The notes: a model not told the origin generated them from the letters alone. Shown: positions 17,236 to 26,221, counted from the stretch's first letter. The stretch is 64,000 bases of DNA from Flavobacterium sp. GSB-24 (GCF_027924665.1 NZ_AP027043.1:124001-188000); one strand, 5' to 3'. Made by a program: numbers and translations.

Positions 17236-18071
17236 TTTTCAGAAATGGATTCATTTAATTTCTGCACTAATAAATGAGCCAGATTAGTTTTAAACTCCTT
17301 TTTTCGATATTTGGTTATCGGCTGTATTCCCATGATTACATTTGTCAGGAATAATTCATCTGCTTTTTGAAGATCAAACGGTGAAATTATTTCCTCAGAA
17401 ACTTCTATGCCTTCTACTTTCTTGGCTAATGCCAAAATTTGTTTACGCATTATTCCGTTTAAAGCACCTTCTGAAACTGGAGGCGTTATTAGTTTTTTTC
17501 CTGTTACCATAAAAATATTCCCTTGAAGTGCTTCTACCACATTTTTACTGTCATTTAGCAAAAGGCAATTAGCAAGATCATTTTCGTGGGCATAAATACT
17601 TCCTGTAATATGAATCATCTTATTAGTCGTTTTAAGAGACGATAATAATTGTTTCGTTAAATAGAAATCTTTATATAAATCTACTTCATATTCGTTTGTA
17701 TTAACTGCGTAGGAAGTGTTTTCAAGTGGCGCTGCTTTGATTAAAAAAGAAATTTCATTGGTTTTAGGAAGATATAAACCTCCGTCATTTCTAAAAACAG
17801 TTATTCTTGCTCTAGCCGAAGAGGAAATACCTTGCTCTTTTACTAAATTAAGGATTTGCTCTTCGAAATATTCCATTGTAAAATTCATTGGAATCATCAT
17901 TCTAACCACGCGCATAGAAGCCATTAATCTAAAATAATGATCTTCAAGAAACAAGATTTTTCCATTGATTATTTTTACTGTTTCAAAAATGCCGTCACCG
18001 TATAGAAAAGCGCGGTTTTGAGTTAATATGTTACTATCTTCCTGCGCTATATTTCCGTTAAAATTAATCAT
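17232..18071 (-). CDS. PLP-dependent aminotransferase, class IV
   Basis: 279 residues. The class IV fold shows NRAFLYGDGIFETVKIINGK, the Arg-containing DHYFRLMASMRVVRMMI and a later LLLNDSKNVVEALQGNIFMV. PLP would be bound by the family Lys at about residue 140 (within KTTNKMIHITGS). Class IV includes branched-chain aminotransferases, D-amino acid aminotransferases and aminodeoxychorismate lyase (PabC). The moderate length and GDGIFETVK motif fit PabC or a BCAT-like enzyme; the product cannot be fixed from sequence alone. Confidence 0.8.
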   Translation of the reverse strand: MINFNGNIAQEDSNILTQNRAFLYGDGIFETVKIINGKILFLEDHYFRLMASMRVVRMMIPMNFTMEYFEEQILNLVKEQGISSSARARITVFRNDGGLYLPKTNEISFLIKAAPLENTSYAVNTNEYEVDLYKDFYLTKQLLSSLKTTNKMIHITGSIYAHENDLANCLLLNDSKNVVEALQGNIFMVTGKKLITPPVSEGALNGIMRKQILALAKKVEGIEVSEEIISPFDLQKADELFLTNVIMGIQPITKYRKKEFKTNLAHLLVQKLNESISEN

Positions 18072-18125
18072 AAAAAAACCCTGAATTTTGTTCAGGGCAA
18101 ATATAAGGTATAAAATAGACTTTTA

Positions 18126-18518
18126 CTAAACAGATCCTATAAGATGTTTTAGATCTGAGATTTGATTCTCCCACAATTGTTTAGCTTCGCCGATTTCTTC
18201 TCTATCAGCAAAATCGACCACCATAAGCGATACATCTTTAGTCAATTCATCGACTAAAATATGAAGTTCAAAAAAGTATTCAGTATCCTTACTGCTCTCA
18301 TCTACCCATTTAAACTTAACTTTTTCTCCTGTTTTTTTTGAAGCCAAGCGTGCTTTTTCCTGCGAATCATTCCAGATGAAAGTAAAAAATTCACCTCTTG
18401 AATTAACATTGTCAGCAAACCATTCTGATAAACCTGACGGAGTTGATATATATTGATACAATAATTGCGGCGAAGAATTGATCGGAAACTCGATTTCGTA
18501 ACGTATTTTTGAATCCAT
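18126..18518 (-). CDS. START-like / SRPBCC-fold protein
   Basis: 130 residues. Matches the Bacteroidota START-like domain family: FPINSSPQLLYQYISTPSGLSEWFADNV, then FTFIWNDSQEKARLASKK and a C-terminal long helix (GEAKQLWENQISDLKHLIGS). These small helix-grip proteins have a hydrophobic cavity; ligand and role are unknown. Located 54 nt upstream of the class IV aminotransferase gene in the same direction, so possibly co-transcribed. Confidence 0.82.
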   Translation of the reverse strand: MDSKIRYEIEFPINSSPQLLYQYISTPSGLSEWFADNVNSRGEFFTFIWNDSQEKARLASKKTGEKVKFKWVDESSKDTEYFFELHILVDELTKDVSLMVVDFADREEIGEAKQLWENQISDLKHLIGSV

Positions 18519-18605
18519 GTGCTACTTTTAATTTTTTCGAAATATAAGAATATATGTCCAAAAACAATGCGTTTTTAAAAATATTTTTTTTTCTTCAAAA
18601 TATTC

Positions 18606-18635
18606 TTGTACGCTTTAATATTATTTCTATCTTTG
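18606..18635 (+). promoter_or_regulatory. Promoter of the tRNA gene
   Basis: TTG (18606-18608), a 19-nt spacer and TATCTTTG (18628-18635) match the Bacteroidota consensus. The tRNA starts 33 nt after the -7 box. Confidence 0.75.
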
Positions 18636-18668
18636 CACCCGCAATCAGGAATTCATGATAGCAGTCCA

Positions 18669-18742
18669 GGCGAGGTAGCTCAGTTGGTTAGAGCGCAGGA
18701 TTCATAACCCTGAGGTCACGGGTTCAACTCCCGTCCTCGCTA
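18669..18742 (+). tRNA. tRNA with CAT anticodon (elongator tRNA-Met, or tRNA-Ile2)
   Basis: The cloverleaf folds by hand. Acceptor arms are ggcgagg / cctcgct (one G-T pair), D stem gctc / gagc, anticodon loop ttcataa (CAT), T arm acggg-ttcaact-cccgt, discriminator A; CCA is not encoded. The anticodon stem lacks the three G-C pairs of initiator tRNA, and position 1 pairs, so it is not the initiator. A CAT anticodon cannot separate elongator Met from lysidine-modified Ile2 without structure comparison. Confidence 0.93.
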
Positions 18743-18752
18743 CAAAAAAGGT

Positions 18753-18792
18753 AAAACCCTTAAACAGAAATGTTTAAGGGTTTTTTATTATT
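18753..18792 (+). terminator. Terminator after the tRNA
   Basis: Stem aaaacccttaaac / gtttaagggtttt followed by T-rich sequence. The next gene starts 26 nt downstream. Confidence 0.82.
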
Positions 18793-18817
18793 TTATAAAA
18801 AAAAGAGTCTTAATTTT

Positions 18818-19228
18818 ATGGAAGGCGAAATAAATTTAAACACTATTCTAGAGAATCTTAATCCTGTTCTTAATGCAGGAGAATATGTTTTTACAAAAGT
18901 AGATTCTATAGACCATATCGCCTTTTCAAAAATTTTGTTTCTATTTAAAGAGAAAGAAGGAATTACTGTTGTCCTAGAAAAGCGTTTTGCAGAAGAGCTT
19001 AATCTTACTTTCTCCTACATCGCTTCTTGGATTACTTTAGAAGTTCATTCTTCTTTAGCTGCTGTAGGTTTGACCGCTGCATTTTCTCAGGCACTAGGAA
19101 ATGCCAATATTAGCTGCAATGTAGTTGCTGCCTATTTACACGACCATATATTTATTGATAAAAATGACGCTCTAAAAGCAATGGAAGTATTGCTAAAATT
19201 AAAACAAGAAAATAAAAATTCTTTGTAA
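18818..19228 (+). CDS. ACT domain-containing protein
   Basis: 136 residues from the ATG at 18818. An upstream in-frame ATG at 18770 lies inside the tRNA terminator and is rejected. The sequence fits the two-lobed ACT-like family (GEYVFTKVDS, then ITLEVHSSLAAVGLTAAFSQAL and AAYLHDHIFI). ACT domains usually bind amino acids and regulate enzymes; this stand-alone version has no visible enzyme domain. Confidence 0.75.
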   Translation: MEGEINLNTILENLNPVLNAGEYVFTKVDSIDHIAFSKILFLFKEKEGITVVLEKRFAEELNLTFSYIASWITLEVHSSLAAVGLTAAFSQALGNANISCNVVAAYLHDHIFIDKNDALKAMEVLLKLKQENKNSL

Positions 19229-19300
19229 TTAAAAAATCAAAAAAATAACCATAAAAACTGCCATTAAAATAGTTATTTTGCAGAGGTAATTTTATAACAT

Positions 19301-19558
19301 ATGGACATAGTAAAATTTAAGATCACATCTAAAACAATCAAAGTAGAAGTACGCAATTCGAATAATTATGTTTTTAATTTTAATACTGCCTTAGATATTG
19401 CAAAAGAAGACAAAGATGTTTTATTAAAACTTTACAATGCATTGGATCTTCTGTTTAAGAAAGAAACTCCCGCTGAAGTAAAAAACTACATTTCGCCTAA
19501 CCAGACCAATATACTGGACCAAATTTCTGCTGTCGAAGATATTGATGGTGAGAAATAA
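19301..19558 (+). CDS. Hypothetical protein
   Basis: 85 residues, small and charged (MDIVKFKITSKTIKVEV). No membrane segment or signal peptide. I do not recognise a family. It lies in a short run of same-strand genes between the ACT protein and the ECF sigma gene, with good spacing to both. Confidence 0.55.
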   Translation: MDIVKFKITSKTIKVEVRNSNNYVFNFNTALDIAKEDKDVLLKLYNALDLLFKKETPAEVKNYISPNQTNILDQISAVEDIDGEK

Positions 19559-19770
19559 GCAATCAATAACTTGCTGCCAATACTTTTTATTAGAAATAAA
19601 AAAGAACTCGATTTACTGTAACATTTTCCAATAACAGCGTCAAAATATAAAATTAAATTACGGTTCTTTGTAACTTATTACATTCTTGATATCAAATTCG
19701 TGTTTTTTGAATGCAATAATAGTAAGACCAATGAGTTGTTATTAGTTAAACAAGTCGCGATATTTTCGTT

Positions 19771-20295
19771 ATGGACAATAAAAAGTTTATTCTTAGTTTG
19801 AAAAAAGGGAATGAAGCCGCTTTTAAAGAGGTTTACTTCACTTACTACGATAAACTGATAAATATTGCCAAGCGTTTTAATCTGACAGTCCTTACGCCCG
19901 AGGACTTTGTTCAAGAAAGTTTTTTACGACTCTACAATAAAAGAGAATTACTTAACGAAGATGTTCTATTGGACAAGCAATTGTACACTATCTGCAAAAA
20001 CATTATTCTCAATCACATTAACAGAGAAAATAAAATAGTTCAGCTTGACACTTTTCAAGCTGATATCTTGGAAGAACAAGATTCTGATTTAGGAATTTTC
20101 GAAGAAAGACAAGAAAAACTACAAAGCTTCATTAATCAGCTTCCAGAACAGCAACAAAAAATATTTACTTTACACAAACTGGAAAACCTTAGCTATAAGG
20201 AGATTGCAGCAATCACGGATCTTTCTGAAAAGACCATTGCCAATCATATTTATCTCGCCAGTAAATTTATTCGAAAAAAAATCGAAAACCATTAG
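19771..20295 (+). CDS. ECF-type RNA polymerase sigma-70 factor
   Basis: 174 residues. Region 2 is at residues 1-80 (LKKGNEAAFKEVYFTYYDKLINIAKRF, EDFVQESFLRLY) and region 4 at residues ~115-170 (LPEQQQKIFTLHKLENLSYKEIA, then LSEKTIANHIYLASKFIRKK helix-turn-helix). Followed by a FecR anti-sigma factor and a STN-type TonB receptor, it fits the FecI group, in which an outer-membrane substrate signal frees the sigma factor to transcribe the uptake operon. Confidence 0.9.
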   Translation: MDNKKFILSLKKGNEAAFKEVYFTYYDKLINIAKRFNLTVLTPEDFVQESFLRLYNKRELLNEDVLLDKQLYTICKNIILNHINRENKIVQLDTFQADILEEQDSDLGIFEERQEKLQSFINQLPEQQQKIFTLHKLENLSYKEIAAITDLSEKTIANHIYLASKFIRKKIENH

Positions 20296-20341
20296 GAACT
20301 TTTCTGTTCTCGTTTGTTATATATAAAAACAAGAACAAAAA

Positions 20342-20551
20342 ATGCACATTGAAGCGTATAAAACAAATGTTAGAACTAAAAAAGATGCCAGTTTAATTGT
20401 GGTGCTTTTGCAGTTCATTATTTCCGATTGTATTATATATTTTGATTTCAAAAATCGCGAGAGAATTCTAAGAATCGAAACCAACAGAGACATTAAGGAA
20501 ATGGTTTATGGTGTTTTTAATAAACAAGGATTTTATTGCCAGAAACTCTAA
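20342..20551 (+). CDS. Small conserved-type protein, unknown function
   Basis: 69 residues, between the ECF sigma and FecR genes. The sequence (YKTNVRTKKDASLIVVLLQFI, FDFKNRERILRIE) resembles the 66-residue protein at 53519-53719, which has FDLEDCDNILRVD at the same place. Alternating strands and helices suggest a ferredoxin-like (HMA-like) fold, but the metal-binding Cys pair of HMA domains is absent. The gene ends before the FecR ATG at 20563. Confidence 0.6.
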   Translation: MHIEAYKTNVRTKKDASLIVVLLQFIISDCIIYFDFKNRERILRIETNRDIKEMVYGVFNKQGFYCQKL

Positions 20552-20562
20552 CACCGAAAAAA

Positions 20563-21402
20563 ATGGAAAAGGAAAATTTAGACGAAGAGTTTAAAAAGTT
20601 ATGGAATGAAACTCCAGCTTCTCATTCAGAAAGCACAAAAGAAGCTTCTTGGGAAGAATTCCAAGCAAAAGCTTTTCCTAAAAAACGAAAAATTAAACTT
20701 TGGCGCTATTATGCAGCGGCATCTGTTTTACTTTTTGTTCTTATCGGAACTGGAATTTATTTTAACAATAATTCTGTAACAGAAACAGCTGTTCTGGCAG
20801 GAAATGTAATTGAGAATACTACTCAGAAAATAAAATATGTAGTCCTGCCGGATAATTCAAAAGTAGAATTAAGTCCAAATTCTAAAATTTCTTATGGAGA
20901 CAATTTTGCTTTAAACAGAAAAATTGAAATTGATGGTGAAGCTTATTTTAAAGTTAAAAAAGACAAACAGCATCCTTTTCAGGTTTTTTGTAATGAGACT
21001 ACAACAACGGTTTTAGGAACTTCTTTTATAGTGAAAGAATCGAATCAAAAAGAAGTAACGGTTGAATTGTATGAAGGAAGTGTCCAGATGAACGTAAACG
21101 GTCAAGAACAAAAATGGATATTAAAACCTGGCGAGAAATTTATTTACGGAAATCAAACTGCGGCAGTTACCGTCTTCAGCCGTTTTATAGATTTTGACAA
21201 TGCTAAATTAAGCGCTTTAGGAACTTATGTCGAAGAAAATTATGGTTACAAAGTAAATATCCCTCAAGAATATTCTACTCAAAAAATTACCATTCGAATC
21301 AACAAAAAAGAAGATTTAAATACAATTGTACAATTAATAGCAGAAATGTATAACCTAAATTTTGAAATAAATGAAGATCTAAAACAGATTACTTTTCAAT
21401 AA
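20563..21402 (+). CDS. FecR-family anti-sigma factor
   Basis: 279 residues from ATG at 20563 (an upstream in-frame TTG at 20536 lies within the preceding gene). Residues 1-40 are the cytosolic anti-sigma region. A single membrane segment is near residues 47-66 (YYAAASVLLFVLIGTGIYF). The periplasmic FecR domain follows (VVLPDNSKVELSPNSKISY, EIDGEAYFKVKKDKQHPFQV, TTTVLGTSFIV). The C-terminal DUF4974-like part (KITIRINKKEDLNTIVQLIAE) resembles an STN fold. It relays the signal from the receptor to the ECF sigma factor. Confidence 0.9.
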   Translation: MEKENLDEEFKKLWNETPASHSESTKEASWEEFQAKAFPKKRKIKLWRYYAAASVLLFVLIGTGIYFNNNSVTETAVLAGNVIENTTQKIKYVVLPDNSKVELSPNSKISYGDNFALNRKIEIDGEAYFKVKKDKQHPFQVFCNETTTTVLGTSFIVKESNQKEVTVELYEGSVQMNVNGQEQKWILKPGEKFIYGNQTAAVTVFSRFIDFDNAKLSALGTYVEENYGYKVNIPQEYSTQKITIRINKKEDLNTIVQLIAEMYNLNFEINEDLKQITFQ

Positions 21403-21502
21403 TAAACAAAAAAGGATGTAAGCCGCGAAACTACACATCCTCCTCTTAATCAGGATAACACGAAGTTAATCCATTTAATAATATTCAAAAATACAAAATT
21501 TC

Positions 21503-24124
21503 ATGAAGCATATAATTTCAGCATGCTTTTTTTTATTCAGCTTATGTATGTCCGCTCAAAGCGTTACGATAACTGTAGATCAAAATGTCACTTTAAAAGA
21601 ATTCTTCAAGCAAATTGAAAATCAAACCGATTATAAATTTGCTTTTACAGATCAAATCGATACTGGGAAAAAATATTTTACTCAAAAAAATACTTTTAAG
21701 CAGACTACTATTGAAAAACTTATTTCAGAATTAAATAAAACTGCCTCTTTACAATTTTCTATAGCAGGCAATAATATTTTTGTGAAACAGAAAGCTCAAA
21801 GTCCTAAAACGACGACCAAAAAAAAAAGCAGGCTAAAAGGTCAGATTCTTGATGATGAAAAACAACCTGTTATTGGCGCCAACGTTTATATCACAGAATT
21901 ACAGACCGGCACTGTAACGGATATCAATGGAAAATACAGCATCGAAGTTCCGAATGGAGCTTACACCGTTTCGATTAGTTATGTTGGTTTTCAGAATAAG
22001 GAAAGACAGATAAATATTAATGATGATACTACCCTAAATTTCAATATAGAATCAGACAGTCAGCAATTAGGTGAAGTAATTGTAATGAATAATAAAGCTG
22101 TTGATGTTAAAACCACTCAAATGAGTGTGAACAGACTTTCGATGCAGGAAATTAAAAAAATTCCTGTGGCAATGGGCGAACCAGACCCTTTAAAATCGAT
22201 CTTAACTTTACCTGGAGTTACGAATGCCGGAGAAGCTTCTTCTGGTTTTAATGTCCGCGGTGGTGCAGCCGATCAGAATTTGATTCTTTTAGACGGTGCT
22301 CCTGTTTATGCTGATTCGCATATGTTTGGATTCTTCTCGATTTTTAATGCTGACATTGTTAATGGTTTAGATTTATATAAAGGCGGAATTCCATCAAAAT
22401 TTGGAGGACGTGTTTCTTCTGTTTTAGACGTTACACAGCAAACCGGCGATTTTGAAAATTATAAAGTTAACGGAGGAATCGGAATTATTTCCAGCCGACT
22501 TTTGGTTCAAGGGCCAATACAAAAAGAGAAAAGTTCGTTCATCCTTTCCGGGCGTGCTTCGTATGCGCATTTGTTCATGAAACTGGCAGATAATAAAAAC
22601 TCTGCCATGTTTTATGATTTGAATGCTAAATTCAATTACCGTTTTAATCCTAATAATACGCTTTCTTTTTCTAGTTATTTAGGAAATGATTTATTCGATA
22701 TCAACGAACGTTTTTCGAGTACTTACGGAAGTACAATGGGTATTTTAAGCTGGAAACATAAATTTTCTGATCGTTTAAACAGTAATCTTTCTGGTTTTTA
22801 TAGTGACTATAAATTCAACTTAGGACTTTCTACAGAAAATTTCGAATGGGAAAGCAGCATCAGCAGTTACGGACTAAAATATGCTTGGAATTACCAAACA
22901 TCAGAAAAATTCAAAATCAATTACGGAATTGATGGTTTGTACTATAACTTCAATCCGGGAGTTGTACAGCCAACAAGTTCAGATTCTCAGTTCAATTACA
23001 AACAGCTGGATAAAAAATATGCATTAGAAACTTCTGCTTATATCGATTTTGAAAATCAAATTACAGAAAAACTGAATTTCCGTTACGGACTTCGTTACAG
23101 TTCATTTTATCGTTTAGGCGGCGAAGAAATCAGTACTTATGAAAATGGTCAGGCTGTAGTATTTAATCCGCTTTATAAAATTTATGAGGAAGGAACTCCA
23201 ACGGGAACAATAAATTACAAAAAAGGACAAGCCATAAGCACCTTTAATAATTTTGAACCAAGAGCTGCTTTGTCTTATGCTTTTAATGATGAAACTTCTG
23301 TAAAGGCAAGTTATAATAGAATGGCGCAGTACATTCATATTTTATCAAACACACAGTCTCCCCTGCCTATGAGCATCTGGACTCCAAGCGGCCCTTTTAC
23401 TAAACCTCAGCTTTTGGACCAATACGCCATGGGTTATTTCCAAAATTTTAAAGACGGTGATTATTCTTTTGAAGGAGAATTATTCTATAAAAAAGTTCAA
23501 AACCGTATCGATTATATTGATGGAGCCGATGTTTTGGCCAACAATAATATTGAACAAGTAATCCTGAACGGTAAAGCCAGATCTTACGGACTGGAATTGT
23601 TATTTAGAAAAAACGCTGGTAATTTCACAGGATGGGTTTCTTATACTTTATCTAGAGCAGAACAAAAAACCGTTGGAAGAACGCCTGAAGAACCAGGAAT
23701 TGCAAATGGCGATTGGTATTTATCTGGATATGACAAACTTCATAATTTAAGTGTTGTAGGAAGTTACGAACTGAATCCGAAATGGTCTTTTAATGGAAAT
23801 TTCACTTTACAGTCGGGTCAGCCGGTTACGTATGCCAATGGATATTATGAATTTGGCGGCATCAATGTTCCTAATTATTCTTTAAGAAACGAAAACAGAT
23901 TACCTCTTTTCCACCACTTGGATGTTGCCGCAACTTACACTCCAAAACCAGACAAAAAGAAAGGATGGCAAAGCTATTGGGTATTCAGCCTTTATAATAT
24001 TTACAACAGAAAAAATGCTGCTTCTATGAGTTTTACAACTAATGACGATACAGGAGCAAATGAAACCAGAAGACTTTCGATCTTCGGAATTGTACCTGGA
24101 ATTTCTTATAATTTTAAATTTTAA
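21503..24124 (+). CDS. FecA-type TonB-dependent outer-membrane receptor
   Basis: 873 residues. Signal peptide at 1-18. An STN signalling domain follows (residues ~20-95: VTITVDQNVTLKEFFKQIE, TDYKFAFTDQI). The CarboxypepD_reg-like domain is at ~110-195 (LKGQILDDEKQPVIGANVYI) and the plug domain at ~200-310 (PDPLKSILTLPGVTNAGEAS, FNVRGGAADQNLILLDGAPVY). The rest is the 22-strand barrel ending in FNFKF. The STN domain is what lets it talk to FecR. Substrate unknown; iron chelate or vitamin uptake is usual. Confidence 0.92.
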   Translation: MKHIISACFFLFSLCMSAQSVTITVDQNVTLKEFFKQIENQTDYKFAFTDQIDTGKKYFTQKNTFKQTTIEKLISELNKTASLQFSIAGNNIFVKQKAQSPKTTTKKKSRLKGQILDDEKQPVIGANVYITELQTGTVTDINGKYSIEVPNGAYTVSISYVGFQNKERQININDDTTLNFNIESDSQQLGEVIVMNNKAVDVKTTQMSVNRLSMQEIKKIPVAMGEPDPLKSILTLPGVTNAGEASSGFNVRGGAADQNLILLDGAPVYADSHMFGFFSIFNADIVNGLDLYKGGIPSKFGGRVSSVLDVTQQTGDFENYKVNGGIGIISSRLLVQGPIQKEKSSFILSGRASYAHLFMKLADNKNSAMFYDLNAKFNYRFNPNNTLSFSSYLGNDLFDINERFSSTYGSTMGILSWKHKFSDRLNSNLSGFYSDYKFNLGLSTENFEWESSISSYGLKYAWNYQTSEKFKINYGIDGLYYNFNPGVVQPTSSDSQFNYKQLDKKYALETSAYIDFENQITEKLNFRYGLRYSSFYRLGGEEISTYENGQAVVFNPLYKIYEEGTPTGTINYKKGQAISTFNNFEPRAALSYAFNDETSVKASYNRMAQYIHILSNTQSPLPMSIWTPSGPFTKPQLLDQYAMGYFQNFKDGDYSFEGELFYKKVQNRIDYIDGADVLANNNIEQVILNGKARSYGLELLFRKNAGNFTGWVSYTLSRAEQKTVGRTPEEPGIANGDWYLSGYDKLHNLSVVGSYELNPKWSFNGNFTLQSGQPVTYANGYYEFGGINVPNYSLRNENRLPLFHHLDVAATYTPKPDKKKGWQSYWVFSLYNIYNRKNAASMSFTTNDDTGANETRRLSIFGIVPGISYNFKF

Positions 24125-24128
24125 TGCG

Positions 24129-24968
24129 ATGAACAGATTAAAAAAATATAGTACAATGAACAAAGCGCTGGCATTACTAACACTTTTCCTGGCTTTGTCT
24201 TTTACTTCTTGTGAAGATGTTGTAAACCTTGATTTGGAAACTGGCGAAACAAGATTGGTAATTGATGCTGAAATTATCTGGAAAAAAGGAACTGCCGGAA
24301 ACGAGCAAACTATAAAAATCAGTAAAACGGCTCCTTATTACAACGATACAACACCAAAAGTTTCGGGAGCTCAAGTGCGTGTTGAAAATAGTAATGGTGA
24401 CGTTTTTACTTTTACTGAATCTGAAGCGGGGGTTTATAAATGCAATAATTTTGTTCCAGTAATCGATATGGATTATAAATTATTTGTTGAAGCCGAAGGA
24501 CAAAGTTTTACAGCAACTGAAAAACTAACTTCTGTAACGCCAATTACTAAAGTAGAACAAGCCATTGTTCCAGATTTTGGCGGAGAAGATGTGATCGAAC
24601 TAACTTTTTATTATACTGATCCAGCAGATCAAGTGAATTTTTATTTAACCGATTATCAAAGTGAGTTTTTAATTTTTCCAGAATACGAAATCACAAACGA
24701 TGAATTTTATAATGGAAATGAAATCAGTACAAGGTTTTCCGATGAAGATATGAAGTCAGGAAATACGGTAAAAATTACACACAGGGGTGTTTCTAAAAAC
24801 TTTTTCAATTACATGAAATTAATTTTAGAAGCTTCAAATTCAAATCCGTTTTCTGTTCCTCCTGGAAACATTCGCGGGAATATAATCAATACCAACAATG
24901 CCAATAATTATGCAATGGGTTATTTTAGACTTTGCGAAGCTGATCAAGTTGATTATTTGGTGAAGTAA
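24129..24968 (+). CDS. DUF4249 lipoprotein partner of the TonB receptor
   Basis: 279 residues from ATG at 24129; a second ATG at 24156 gives an equally good signal peptide. The lipobox is LSFTSC (lipid-anchored Cys). The mature part matches DUF4249 (VVNLDLETGETRLVIDAEI, TAPYYNDTTPKVSGAQVRV). DUF4249 lipoproteins commonly pair with FecA-type receptors in Bacteroidota and may be a surface-exposed substrate-binding partner. It starts 5 nt after the receptor stop, as in an operon. Confidence 0.85.
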   Translation: MNRLKKYSTMNKALALLTLFLALSFTSCEDVVNLDLETGETRLVIDAEIIWKKGTAGNEQTIKISKTAPYYNDTTPKVSGAQVRVENSNGDVFTFTESEAGVYKCNNFVPVIDMDYKLFVEAEGQSFTATEKLTSVTPITKVEQAIVPDFGGEDVIELTFYYTDPADQVNFYLTDYQSEFLIFPEYEITNDEFYNGNEISTRFSDEDMKSGNTVKITHRGVSKNFFNYMKLILEASNSNPFSVPPGNIRGNIINTNNANNYAMGYFRLCEADQVDYLVK

Positions 24969-24987
24969 AATGGTTATCCATAAAAAT

Positions 24988-25025
24988 ACAAAAGCCTTAA
25001 ACGAGAATGTTTAGGGCTTTTGTGT
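24988..25025 (+). terminator. Terminator after the DUF4249 gene
   Basis: Stem aaaagccttaaac / gtttagggctttt with one mismatch around a 7-nt loop, about 20 nt after the stop; T-rich downstream. Confidence 0.7.
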
Positions 25026-25166
25026 TTTCCAATCTTTTATATCAAACTGATACACAAAGTTCAATTTTAGTTTTTCGCCAAAATAAGCAACTTTTGGTGT
25101 TTTAATGGAGAAGCCTAAGATTAGGAAATGAGGTAAAAAAACTCCAAAAAAAAATTGAAGTTTTTT
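25011..25166 (-). pseudogene. Possible C-terminal remnant of an unidentified gene
   Basis: A 51-codon open stretch on the minus strand without a usual start codon. It contains LGFSIKTPKVAYFGEKLKL and ends QFDIKDWKTQKP at the stop 25011-25013. The composition looks coding and not random. It may be the tail of a gene lost when the neighbouring island formed. No family recognised. Confidence 0.25.
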
Positions 25167-25191
25167 TAATTATCCACTTAAATATTATGTT

Positions 25192-25662
25192 CTACAAATT
25201 ATACGGATTATTTGTCAAGATATGTTGATGCATAAGAAATAAATTATACTTATAAAGATTATCAGCGTGTAAAAATTCATTTTTACGAGTAATTTTAGCT
25301 AAAGGCGATTCTAAAAAGAAACTGGCAAAAGGCCTAACATTATCTGTAAAATAGTCTCTTTCCCAGTAAATATCTCTACATGAAGTTATAACAACATCTG
25401 TATCGGGATTTTCTTTTATTTTTTTTATCAGCTTGTCCATCCACGGTTTATTATCTGTTGCGGAATGAATAATTATTTTTTTACCATGTCGATTAATGAC
25501 AATAGAAAAATCTTCATATTTACCTTTTGGATTAGGAAGAAAAGACGGAAATTTAATTCCATCAATATCTGTTGTAAGACCAATGGTTAGCCATTCTGCA
25601 ATTTTATTGATTGCTGTGGTTTTTCCTGTCTGCGGTGCACCCGAAATAACTAAAAACTTCAT
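25192..25662 (-). CDS. Small P-loop ATPase/NTPase, unknown role
   Basis: 156 residues. A clear Walker A lies at residues 8-15 (GAPQTGKT), followed by DGIKFPSFL and a basic HGKKIIIHSA strand. A VVITSCRDIYWE segment may hold the sensor or Walker B-like residues. No other domain is visible. First gene of the accessory stretch on this strand; the decayed fragment at 25688-25978 lies just upstream. The function cannot be assigned. Confidence 0.6.
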   Translation of the reverse strand: MKFLVISGAPQTGKTTAINKIAEWLTIGLTTDIDGIKFPSFLPNPKGKYEDFSIVINRHGKKIIIHSATDNKPWMDKLIKKIKENPDTDVVITSCRDIYWERDYFTDNVRPFASFFLESPLAKITRKNEFLHADNLYKYNLFLMHQHILTNNPYNL

Positions 25663-25687
25663 ATTTTATTTATTTTACTAATTTAAT

Positions 25688-25978
25688 TTAAGCAGTCATC
25701 CCCTTAACAAAAACTTCAACAAACTCCTTCATTTTAGAAATAATTCGATCGCCAATTGCACGTGCTTGCAAAATACTTGGCCTATTATCCAAACATTGAA
25801 AAACTTCATCTTTTATGGGTTCTCTTCCACTGTAAACATAAGCATCAATTAAAGCTTTGAATTGTAATTTATCTAAATGCTCTTCCTCACATAATTTTGC
25901 TAAAGCTAAAACTTTTTGATCCTGCCAGAATTTTTCAAACTCGTCTTCGATAGAATCGTCGTCTTTGATATGAGGCAT
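25688..25978 (-). pseudogene. Remnant resembling the C-terminus of a type I restriction R subunit (HsdR)
   Basis: 96 codons from the ATG at 25978; the frame is open upstream to about 26037 without a better start. The sequence (EDEFEKFWQDQKVLALAKLCEEEHL, then YSGREPIKDEVFQCL and a final helix EFVEVFVKGM) looks like the C-terminal helical domain of HsdR-type proteins. The motor and nuclease parts are absent, so this is read as a fragment. Whether it is still translated is unknown. Confidence 0.45.
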
Positions 25979-26020
25979 ATTCTCATCTATAAATTTTTCG
26001 AAGGAAATCTTTTTAAAAAT

Positions 26021-26221
26021 ATTGAAGATATAATTCTATTTTTTGATGTCAATCTCGCTTCTGCGAGTAAATTTAATGAAAATCGCTGGCATCGTGAAGA
26101 TTCTGCTTTCCCTAAATCAGCATTAAGAGAAGGCCTTATGAATGCATTTATTCACAGGGATTATTCCGATGTTTCAGGAACCGTTACCATATCATTCTAT
26201 CCTAACAGACTTGAAATTTGA
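26021..26221 (+). pseudogene. Remnant of an AlbA_2 / HATPase_c_4-type regulator
   Basis: 67 codons in frame up to TGA at 26219. The stretch FPKSALREGLMNAFIHRDYS followed by VTISFYPNRLEI is the hallmark of the C-terminal half of ATP-binding AlbA_2-type (Schlafen-like) putative transcriptional regulators. Upstream and downstream parts are missing. The frame overlaps the 5' end of the HsdR-like remnant on the other strand. Confidence 0.5.

Noticed and set aside
18669..18742. The tRNA as initiator tRNA-fMet
   Set aside because: Position 1 pairs and the anticodon stem lacks the three G-C pairs typical of initiators.
18770..18817. An upstream ATG (18770) for the ACT-domain gene
   Set aside because: It lies inside the hairpin of the tRNA terminator; the ATG at 18818 gives the normal N-terminus.
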